DNA of 5,568 bases from Bacteroides sp. (lineage in GTDB: Bacteria; Bacteroidota; Bacteroidia; Bacteroidales; SM23-62): positions 1 through 5,568 of the forward strand of contig JAUVKJ010000138.1 of the NCBI GenBank assembly GCA_030592145.1. The letters run 5' to 3'. This document shows, in pieces, positions 1-5,568 of the stretch. The notes under the pieces were generated by a model. It did no database searches, was not told the origin of the DNA, and saw only the letters and a list, made by a program, of their open reading frames with translations. Numbering within the stretch: position 1 is the first letter of the stretch; each line of letters starts with the position of its first letter. The translations under genes and the position numbers were made by a program.

Positions 1-767
1 ATGATATTCTGAACCAGAAGATAGACAATCTTGAAATAGTCCTGGAGGACATTGAAAAGCGGGATGACAATATTTACCGCACCATCTTTAATACCGATCC
101 CATACCTTCATCCGTAAGGGACGCAGGTTTCGGGGGAGTGAACCGGTACGAATACCTTGAAGGCTACGAAAATTCAGATCTGGTCATAGAGACCGCAAAA
201 CGCCTGGATCTCATGACCAAGGCGGTTTACATACAGAGCAAGTCGTATGATGAGGTGATCGAACTGGCCAAAAGCCGGGAAGACCAGTTATCCTCCCTGC
301 CGGCCATTCAACCCATTGCCAACAAAGACCTTACCCGTACGGCTTCAGGCTGGGGATTCCGGATCCACCCAATCTACAAGATCAGGAAATTTCGTTACGG
401 GATGGATTTCACAGCCCCGACAGGCACCGAGGTATATGCAACGGCAGATGGCAGCATTGAAAGGATACAGAAATCCCGGCGCGGTTATGGGAATGTCATA
501 GTGATCAACCATGGATATGGTTACAAGACCCTGTATGCACACCTGATAGATTTCAACAATGCCCGGGTGGGCAAGAAGGTAAAGAGGGGCGATGTCATTG
601 CCTTTGTTGGCAGCACAGGACTTTCCACGGCTCCTCATCTGCATTATGAAGTACACCTGAACGGTAAGAAGATCAACCCGGTCAACTATTATTTCGAGGA
701 TCTTACTGCCGAGGAATTTGACCGGATGATCGTATTATCCATGCGTCCCGGCCAGAGCTTTGATTAA
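1..767 (+). CDS. M23 family (LytM/lysostaphin-type) metallopeptidase, 5' partial, with a substituted zinc ligand
   Basis: The reading frame is open from the window edge (first full codon at position 3) to TAA at 765-767, giving 254 residues; the true start is upstream. Numbering from the first full codon, residues 2-22 look like the end of a coiled coil. A conserved family stretch (GFGGVNRYE, residues 42-50) continues through the GTG at 138, so that codon is internal. The M23 domain covers about residues 105-235. M23 enzymes are zinc endopeptidases that cut peptidoglycan cross-bridges in the envelope, and full-length relatives normally have an N-terminal membrane anchor, which would lie outside the window. 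Visible active-site elements are Asp135 in GMDF, His180 in YAHL, and His212 and His214 in PHLHYE. The usual first zinc ligand, His four residues before the Asp, is Arg131 (CGT, 393-395). The protein may therefore be inactive or use altered metal binding, like the degenerate LytM proteins that act as amidase activators. Family assignment is secure; activity is uncertain. Confidence 0.93.
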   Translation, partial: DILNQKIDNLEIVLEDIEKRDDNIYRTIFNTDPIPSSVRDAGFGGVNRYEYLEGYENSDLVIETAKRLDLMTKAVYIQSKSYDEVIELAKSREDQLSSLPAIQPIANKDLTRTASGWGFRIHPIYKIRKFRYGMDFTAPTGTEVYATADGSIERIQKSRRGYGNVIVINHGYGYKTLYAHLIDFNNARVGKKVKRGDVIAFVGSTGLSTAPHLHYEVHLNGKKINPVNYYFEDLTAEEFDRMIVLSMRPGQSFD

Positions 768-815
768 AGGCTGATGAATTAAACATATCCCCGAACGAAT
801 CCCGGATGATCTGAC

Positions 816-3326
816 ATGAGATCCTTATTTGTATTATTTTTCGGCACTCTTTTCCTCGTGAATACTGTTTTCTCACAAAAGGATACCCTTACCATTATCG
901 GGGTGGGTGATATCATGATGGGAACCGATTACCCTTCACGCATTTACCTCCCTCCCGGGAATGACTGCCGGCCCCTTATGAAGGATGTCTGTTCCAGCCT
1001 TCAGGATGCCGACATCACATTCGGGAACCTGGAAGGAACATTTCCGGGAGAAGCAGGTACACCGAAGGAATGCAGGGACACCACGAAATGCTTTGTATTC
1101 AGGATGCCGGCACATTATGTGAACTGCCTTGTGGATGCAGGATTTGACATGCTCAGCATTGCCAACAACCATTCAAACGATTTTGGCCCTGAAGGAGGGA
1201 AAGAAACCGAGCGGGTGCTTGAGACCCATGGCCTGGCATATGCAGGTTCCTTTTCCACGCCAAGTACGGTCGTGGTCAGGGATGAGGTTCGTTACGGGCT
1301 GATCGCCTTTGCTCCCAACCGGGGCTGTTACAGCATCAAGGATTTGAATCAGGCTGCTGCCATGGTAAAGCAGTTAAGGACAGATTGTGACATACTGATG
1401 GTTTCCTTCCACGGCGGGGCCGAGGGAGCGGATCACCAGCACGTCACCCGGAGTTCGGAAGAATACCTGGGCTATGACCGGGGAAATGTATATGAATTTG
1501 CGCATAGGGTCATCGATGCGGGCGCCGATATTGTCTTCGGCCACGGGCCTCATGTTACCCGTGCAGCCGAGGTATACAGGTACAGGTTTATCATTTACAG
1601 CCTTGGGAATTTCTGCACCTACCGGAGGTTCAACCTTCGGGGACCCAATGGCATAGCTCCCATCCTTAAGATTCAGGTGGCGCCTGACGGCCGTTTCTTA
1701 AGGGGGGAGATCATACCGGTATACCAGCCCGGACAGGGCGGGGTAAAACACGATCCGCAGAAGCGTGCCATTGCGAAGCTCAGGGAACTGACCCGGGCGG
1801 ATTTCCCTGAGAACCCTCTGGTGATCGATGATAATGGAATAATTACGCTGGAGAGACTGGCAGACAGTACAAACAGGCCGGAACCCGAATTTGACACCGG
1901 ACTGAACCTCATTCCGGACACCGGACTGAACCTCATTCCGGAAACCGGACTGAACCAGAGGGTCATTATCGGCACCTTCCTGGGGAATAAGCAGCGTAAT
2001 TATTACGGGAACAAGGCTCCGGATACACTTGAGGTGATCTGGAAACATTACCTTGGCAAGGGAGAAACGGTGATCTCCCGCAAGCTTGGCTCCAGGACCT
2101 GGGCCGGGGCCGGATGGACAGGGCAGCCCCTGCTGGTTGAAGAGAACGGGGAACTGTTCCTGATACAGGGAGCATACGATCACCGTTTGAAAAAGATCCG
2201 AGCTTCGAACGGTGAACTGGTATGGGAATATGCCTTCGATGATGTGGTAAAGGGCACGGGCAGCATCTGGCGAAATCAAGGTTCTGAAAAACCCGAAGAG
2301 CGCCTGGTCATACTGCAGGGTAGCCGGTTGGGCCTGGGAAACTACCTGGATACAAAACACATTCCAAGTTACAGGGCCATTTCGTATGCAAGCGGGGAGG
2401 AGCTCTGGAGGCTGGATGTGAAGTGGACGGACAGTTACAGCAGGGATGTGGACGGATCGGCACTGATCCTGGGGGATACGGCTTACGTGGGACTGGAAAA
2501 CTCGCTGTTTACGGTTTTCAGTCCGGATCCATCCAGGGCCCGCATGAAGGACGGCATGCTTCAGCCTGAGATTTTCCAGGAACGGAAACTCTATAATCCC
2601 GCAGATGTATCCGCACACCGTTACAACGTGGTGACTGAATCATCTCCCAGCCTGCTTGACAACCGTATTTATGTAGCTTCCGGGTCCGGACATGTCTGGG
2701 GATACAACCTGGAAACCCGGGAACTGGACTGGGATTTTTATACCGGATCCGACATGGATGGATCTGCGGTTGTAACCGCTGACGGCTGCATTATGGTATC
2801 CGTTGAAAAGCAGTACATCGAAGGACCCGGAGGGGCAATGAAACTGGATCCGTCGAAATCACCGGAAGATGCAGTGGTATGGTACCATCCCGTGGCCGAC
2901 AGCAGTTTTTCAGGCTGGGAAGGGGGGATCATCGGCAGCATCGGGATGACAGATGCCTATTCCCCCGGCAGTGGAAGGCAGCTTGCTGCATTTGTCGGGA
3001 TCGATGGTTATCTGAGGGTAGTTGAACATACGCATGTGGATTCAAGCCGGATGGTTGCTGGTCCCGATGGAAAAACCATGTACCATCCCCCGAAAGGGGT
3101 ATATGAAAAATATGTAGGACCGTCCATATCCACGCCCATATTCGCGGGAGACAAACTTATCGTGGCCGGGTATCACGGAATACGCCTGTATAAATTTGAC
3201 CCGGAATGGAATTTTATCCTCCTCGACAAACTGGGACCTGCCTTTGAGTCCACTCCGATCGTTCACGACAAGAGGATATACATCGCTTCGAGGAACGGAT
3301 ACCTTTATTGCCTGGGGAGGAAATAA
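816..3326 (+). CDS. Secreted CapA-like (PGA_cap) protein fused to a PQQ-like beta-propeller
   Basis: This encodes 836 residues. The ATG at 816 is chosen because it directly precedes a signal peptide: hydrophobic residues 4-19 with likely cleavage after VFS (residue 20), leaving N-terminal Gln; there is no lipobox Cys. Residues 24-305 form a CapA domain of the metallophosphatase-like fold, with GDIMMG (31-36), GNLEGTF (70-76), ANNHSND (116-122), FHGGAEG (198-204), GHGPHV (242-247) and YSLGNF (261-266). CapA proteins are linked to poly-gamma-glutamate capsule assembly or release, but most distant homologues are uncharacterised. Residues about 360-380 are a repeat-containing linker. Residues about 385-836 resemble a PQQ-like propeller, with blade-type motifs around NGELVWEY (465-472), SGEELWRLD (526-534), ETRELDWDF (633-641) and AVVWYHP (686-692), ending in a typical strand near IYIASRNGYLYC. 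Such propellers often serve as binding or scaffold modules without PQQ. No capB, capC or capD gene is visible nearby, so a capsule role is unsupported. Likely location is periplasmic or extracellular. Domain calls are confident; substrate is unknown. Confidence 0.9.
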   Translation: MRSLFVLFFGTLFLVNTVFSQKDTLTIIGVGDIMMGTDYPSRIYLPPGNDCRPLMKDVCSSLQDADITFGNLEGTFPGEAGTPKECRDTTKCFVFRMPAHYVNCLVDAGFDMLSIANNHSNDFGPEGGKETERVLETHGLAYAGSFSTPSTVVVRDEVRYGLIAFAPNRGCYSIKDLNQAAAMVKQLRTDCDILMVSFHGGAEGADHQHVTRSSEEYLGYDRGNVYEFAHRVIDAGADIVFGHGPHVTRAAEVYRYRFIIYSLGNFCTYRRFNLRGPNGIAPILKIQVAPDGRFLRGEIIPVYQPGQGGVKHDPQKRAIAKLRELTRADFPENPLVIDDNGIITLERLADSTNRPEPEFDTGLNLIPDTGLNLIPETGLNQRVIIGTFLGNKQRNYYGNKAPDTLEVIWKHYLGKGETVISRKLGSRTWAGAGWTGQPLLVEENGELFLIQGAYDHRLKKIRASNGELVWEYAFDDVVKGTGSIWRNQGSEKPEERLVILQGSRLGLGNYLDTKHIPSYRAISYASGEELWRLDVKWTDSYSRDVDGSALILGDTAYVGLENSLFTVFSPDPSRARMKDGMLQPEIFQERKLYNPADVSAHRYNVVTESSPSLLDNRIYVASGSGHVWGYNLETRELDWDFYTGSDMDGSAVVTADGCIMVSVEKQYIEGPGGAMKLDPSKSPEDAVVWYHPVADSSFSGWEGGIIGSIGMTDAYSPGSGRQLAAFVGIDGYLRVVEHTHVDSSRMVAGPDGKTMYHPPKGVYEKYVGPSISTPIFAGDKLIVAGYHGIRLYKFDPEWNFILLDKLGPAFESTPIVHDKRIYIASRNGYLYCLGRK
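1893..1955 (+). repeat. 24-base in-frame tandem repeat in the interdomain linker
   Basis: Two perfect 24-base copies (1893-1916 and 1917-1940) are followed by a 15-base partial copy (1941-1955) with one mismatch. The unit starts GACACCGGACTG and encodes D-T-G-L-N-L-I-P, so the protein carries two full copies (residues 360-367 and 368-375) and a third beginning ETGLN. Being a multiple of three, gain or loss of a unit keeps the frame. It lies exactly between the CapA and propeller domains. The perfect identity at DNA level suggests recent slippage duplication. Confidence 0.93.
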
Positions 3327-3331
3327 ACATA

Positions 3332-3362
3332 TTGTGATTTAAATTCAATTTACCTATTTTAG
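3332..3362 (+). promoter_or_regulatory. Probable Bacteroidota-type promoter for the MerR-like gene
   Basis: In the AT-rich gap between the CapA-fusion stop and the MerR-like start, TTG at 3332-3334 and TATTTTAG at 3355-3362 are separated by 20 bases. The Bacteroides primary sigma factor consensus is a TTTG-like -33 element and TAnnTTTG at -7 with about this spacing; the -7 match lacks one fixed base. Transcription would start near 3367-3370, leaving a very short leader before the ATG at 3382. The spacer contains the imperfect dyad TGA-N7-TCA (3335-3347). This is a motif match only; AT-rich DNA gives such matches by chance. Confidence 0.45.
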
Positions 3363-3381
3363 ATAAAATATATCCGCACCC

Positions 3382-3723
3382 ATGCCTTACAAAGAACCCA
3401 AGATCGAAAAACTATTTTACAGCATCGGCGAAGTGGCACGGATGTTCAATGTGAATACCTCGCTGATCCGGTTCTGGGAAAAGGAGTTTGATATTATAAA
3501 ACCGAAGAAGAACAAAAAGGGGAACCGGCTTTTTACGCGCGAAGACATCGACAATTTTCACATCATTTACCACCTGGTCAAGGAGCGGGGTATGACCCTT
3601 AAGGGGGCGCAGAAAAAGATGAGCGAAAATAAGGACGATGCCATCCATAACCTGGATATCATCCAGTCACTGCATAACATCCGGAAGATGCTGGTGGAGA
3701 TCAAGGATGAAATGGATCATTGA
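3382..3723 (+). CDS. Small MerR-family transcriptional regulator
   Basis: The 113-residue product is a minimal MerR-type DNA-binding protein. Residues 13-33 form the helix-turn-helix (YSIGEVARMFNV, then TSLIRFWEKEF), with the characteristic R-x-W-E of MerR proteins. The wing region follows with basic residues and NRLFTREDID (48-57), and a second helical part, HLVKERGMTLKGAQ (64-77), completes the fold. Residues 88-111 form a short amphipathic helix suited to dimerisation. There is no separate effector-binding domain and no Cys at all, so it cannot be a MerR-type metal sensor of the cysteine kind. The ATG at 3382 puts the HTH at the usual distance from the N terminus. MerR-family proteins act in the cytoplasm, usually by twisting promoters with long spacers. 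Its target is unknown; its own promoter and the two genes behind it are candidates. Its stop lies three bases before the next ATG, implying co-transcription and possibly translational coupling. Confidence 0.92.
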   Translation: MPYKEPKIEKLFYSIGEVARMFNVNTSLIRFWEKEFDIIKPKKNKKGNRLFTREDIDNFHIIYHLVKERGMTLKGAQKKMSENKDDAIHNLDIIQSLHNIRKMLVEIKDEMDH

Positions 3724-3726
3724 AAC

Positions 3727-4821
3727 ATGAAAGTAAAGGAGATCACATCCTGTATCGAATCTTTTGCCCCGCTTTCATACCAGGAACCTTATGATAATGC
3801 AGGGTTCCAGGTAGGTGACCCTGAACAGGAGGTAAACGCTGCCCTGCTTTGCATCGATGTAACGGAAGAGGTGTTACGGGAGGCCGTACGTCGCAAAGCC
3901 AACCTGATCATATCACATCACCCGGTGATTTTTGACGGAATAAAAAAGCTGATGGGTTCATGCCCGGCGGAGAGGATCATTATGGAGGCCATACGAAAGG
4001 GGCTGTCTGTCTACTCCGCCCATACCAACCTTGATGCCGTTCACCTGGGAGTAAATTTCAGAATCGCCGACAGGCTGGAACTCATGAAACCCCATATCCT
4101 GTCGCCCGTGAAGGGGAAGCTTCGAAAACTGGTTTTTTTCGTGCCCACGGAGCATGCAGCCGCGGTGCGTGAAAAGATTTTTGAAGCCGGGGCCGGCCAT
4201 ATAGGTGAGTATGATATGTGCAGTTTCAACGCCTCCGGGGAGGGGACCTTTCGTGGTTCGGATAAGTCAAGTCCATTTATCGGTAAAAAAGGGCAGATGC
4301 ATACGGAACCCGAGTTGCGGGTCGAGACAATTTTTCCAAAAGAAAGGGAAGGGCGGATCCTGGGGGCCCTGAACGAAGCACATCCTTACGAGGAGGTGGC
4401 TTACGATATATATCCCCTGGACAATGTTTATGACAGGGCCGGAATGGGAATGGTCGGGGAGCTGGAGAAATCACTCAGCGAAACGGATTTCCTTGGCCTG
4501 CTGAAAGAAAAGTTCGGCGTGCCCGTGATCCGTCACACGAGGTTTTCGGGTAAAAAGGTTAAAAAGGTGGCCCTTTGCGGGGGAAGCGGCAGCTTTCTTC
4601 TGCCTAAGGCCATCGCTTCCGGTGCCGATGCATTTCTCACGGGAGACATCAAATACCATACTTTTTTTGATGCGGACGGGAAGATCCTGATGGCAGACAT
4701 CGGACACTATGAAAGTGAACAGTTTGCCACTGAAATATTTTATGATTTACTTATCAAAAAATTCCCTAAATTTGCACTTCATTTGACGGAGGTGAATACG
4801 AACCCAGTAAATTATTATTAA
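3727..4821 (+). CDS. NIF3/DUF34 family dinuclear metal-binding protein (YqfO-like long form)
   Basis: The 364-residue length matches the long form of the family (Bacillus YqfO type) rather than the short E. coli YbgI type of about 250 residues. The two halves of the NIF3 domain flank an inserted PII/CutA-like domain at about residues 131-232, starting KLVFFVP (134-140) and ending near AHPYEEVAYDIYPL (218-231). Dinuclear metal ligands are visible: His64 and His65 in ISHHPVIF, Asp103 in SAHTNLD, and His327 and Glu331 in GHYESE, the last pair at the family's four-residue spacing. The C-terminal NTNPVNYY is also typical. Family members are often labelled GTP cyclohydrolase I type 2, but that activity is weakly supported and the physiological role is debated (metal handling or damaged-metabolite repair have been proposed). 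It is cytoplasmic with no signal peptide. The ATG at 3727 is used because it is the first start after the MerR-like stop and gives the full conserved N terminus. No clear Shine-Dalgarno is seen. Confidence 0.94.
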   Translation: MKVKEITSCIESFAPLSYQEPYDNAGFQVGDPEQEVNAALLCIDVTEEVLREAVRRKANLIISHHPVIFDGIKKLMGSCPAERIIMEAIRKGLSVYSAHTNLDAVHLGVNFRIADRLELMKPHILSPVKGKLRKLVFFVPTEHAAAVREKIFEAGAGHIGEYDMCSFNASGEGTFRGSDKSSPFIGKKGQMHTEPELRVETIFPKEREGRILGALNEAHPYEEVAYDIYPLDNVYDRAGMGMVGELEKSLSETDFLGLLKEKFGVPVIRHTRFSGKKVKKVALCGGSGSFLLPKAIASGADAFLTGDIKYHTFFDADGKILMADIGHYESEQFATEIFYDLLIKKFPKFALHLTEVNTNPVNYY

Positions 4822-4823
4822 AC

Positions 4824-5568
4824 ATGGCAGAAAAGGCAAAGAAGGGCGGAGTCGCCGAAATGTCTGTAGAGGAGAAACTCAAAGCATTATACGAATTACA
4901 GCAGGTAGATTCGGAAATCGACAAGATCAGGATACTGCGAGGTGAGCTGCCTCTTGAAGTACAGGACCTGGAAGATGAGATCGCGGGACTGGAGACCCGG
5001 GTTGGGAATATTGAGAACGAGATGAGTTCATTGCAGGAAACCATTTCCAAAAAGAACAATGAAATCACCGATTCACAGAGTCTTATCAAGAAGTATGAAG
5101 AGCAGCAGAAAAACGTCCGGAACAACCGGGAATTTGATTCCATTTCAAAGGAGATTGAATTCCAGACCCTGGAGATTGAGCTGGCGGAAAAAAGAAAAAA
5201 GGAATTCAGCGTGCAGGTAACCGAAAAGGAAGTACTTATCACTGAATCAAAAACTGTACTGGATGAAAGGCAGGGCGATCTTCAGACCAAAAAATCAGAG
5301 CTGGATGAGATTATCGCAGACACGAAGAAAGAGGAGGAAGTCCTTTCCAAAAAGCGTGTTAAAATTGAAAGCCTGATCGAACCCCGGCTGTTCATGGCCT
5401 ATGAGAAGATCCGGGATAATGCAAGGAACGGCCTCGCCGTTGTACCTGTAGAGAGAAATGCATGCGGCGGATGTTTCAACAAAATCCCTCCCCAGCGTCA
5501 GCTGGATATCGGGTCCAGGAAAAAGGTCATCGTTTGTGAGTACTGCGGACGTATCCTGGTGGATACCG
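4824..5568 (+). CDS. Coiled-coil protein with C-terminal C4-type zinc ribbon (zf-RING_7/DUF164-like), 3' partial
   Basis: The frame is open from ATG 4824 to the window end, giving 248 full codons; from the usual family length and the ending CGRILVDT, only a few residues are probably missing. After a short basic leader, residues about 15-185 form a long antiparallel-type coiled coil rich in Glu and Lys, with the conserved LQQVDSEIDKI near its start, RGELP (39-43), and NNREFDSISKEI (100-111) near the middle. The zinc ribbon uses Cys214 and Cys217 (CGGC) plus Cys238 and Cys241 (CEYC). The fold suggests nucleic-acid or ribonucleoprotein interaction in the cytoplasm; related zinc-ribbon proteins in other bacteria are poorly characterised, so no function is claimed. 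The start lies two bases after the NIF3 stop with no intervening promoter, so it should be on the same transcript. The family call is strong; the gene is cut by the window edge, not by mutation as far as can be seen. Confidence 0.92.
   Translation, partial: MAEKAKKGGVAEMSVEEKLKALYELQQVDSEIDKIRILRGELPLEVQDLEDEIAGLETRVGNIENEMSSLQETISKKNNEITDSQSLIKKYEEQQKNVRNNREFDSISKEIEFQTLEIELAEKRKKEFSVQVTEKEVLITESKTVLDERQGDLQTKKSELDEIIADTKKEEEVLSKKRVKIESLIEPRLFMAYEKIRDNARNGLAVVPVERNACGGCFNKIPPQRQLDIGSRKKVIVCEYCGRILVDT

Noticed and set aside
138..140. GTG as the start of the M23 gene
   Set aside because: The same frame is open to the window edge and the upstream codons encode family-like sequence (coiled coil, then the conserved stretch running through GFGGVNRYE), so this GTG is an internal Val.
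768..815. Promoter or regulatory element between the M23 and CapA-fusion genes
   Set aside because: The 48 bases contain no convincing -33/-7 pair and no hairpin, so read-through from the M23 gene is the simpler view.
1698..2618. 306-codon open frame on the minus strand inside the CapA/propeller gene
   Set aside because: It lies wholly antisense to a well-supported gene, its translation has no recognisable domain and looks like reverse-complement coding noise, and it even mirrors the linker repeat.
2210..3326. Quinoprotein alcohol dehydrogenase function for the propeller
   Set aside because: Only PQQ-like repeat motifs are seen; I could not identify a complete quinone and calcium site or a cytochrome domain, and stand-alone propellers of this type are usually scaffolds.
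3327..3381. Rho-independent terminator after the CapA-fusion gene
   Set aside because: The gap is AT-rich but has no GC-rich stem followed by a T run; the only dyads are short AT palindromes.
4798..4818. Shared NPVNYY peptide in both the M23 and NIF3 proteins as a possible duplication
   Set aside because: Each occurrence is a usual motif of its own family (after HLHYEV in M23, at the C terminus in NIF3), and the flanking sequences are unrelated.
3727..4821. Naming the NIF3-family gene as GTP cyclohydrolase (folE2-type)
   Set aside because: This common database label rests on weak activity for one family member; the sequence shows only the family and the metal site.
4766..5242. 158-codon minus-strand open frame, very Ser/Phe-rich
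   Set aside because: It is the antisense shadow of the Glu/Lys-rich coiled coil of the zinc-ribbon gene: Glu and Lys codons read backwards give Phe, Leu and Ser.

Overview
The window reads as chromosomal DNA of a member of the phylum Bacteroidota, probably in or near the Bacteroidales. Three things point there: the M23 peptidase has the family architecture I associate with that group (a GFGGVNRYE stretch before the catalytic domain); a MerR-like, a NIF3-family and a C4 zinc-ribbon gene lie in series; and translation starts lack clear Shine-Dalgarno sequences while one AT-rich gap carries a match to the Bacteroides-type promoter. The assignment is an inference from protein character, not from a marker gene.

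Layout: five genes, all on the + strand, cover almost the whole window. (1) Positions 1-767 hold the 3' part of an M23 (lysostaphin/LytM-type) cell-wall peptidase gene whose start lies upstream of the window. (2) After 48 bases, 816-3326 encodes an exported 836-residue protein that joins a CapA-type (PGA_cap, metallophosphatase-like) domain to a PQQ-like beta-propeller through a linker containing a 24-base tandem repeat. (3) After a 55-base AT-rich gap with a probable promoter, 3382-3723 encodes a small MerR-type DNA-binding protein. (4) Three bases later, 3727-4821 encodes a NIF3/DUF34 metal-binding protein with the long-form inserted domain. (5) Two bases later, 4824 to the window end encodes a coiled-coil protein with a C-terminal C4 zinc ribbon, cut only a few residues before its expected end. 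No RNA gene, mobile element, CRISPR array or clear hairpin terminator was seen, and there is no gene-free stretch longer than 55 bases.

Functionally the window splits in two. The first two products act in the cell envelope (a cell-wall peptidase homologue and a secreted two-domain protein). The last three are cytoplasmic, nearly abutting, and probably transcribed together from the promoter before the MerR gene. The observations most worth a second look are the loss of the first zinc-ligand histidine (His to Arg) in an otherwise intact M23 domain, and the CapA/beta-propeller fusion, which I cannot assign to a known pathway. I see no evidence for a defence system or a wholly new multi-gene system here.
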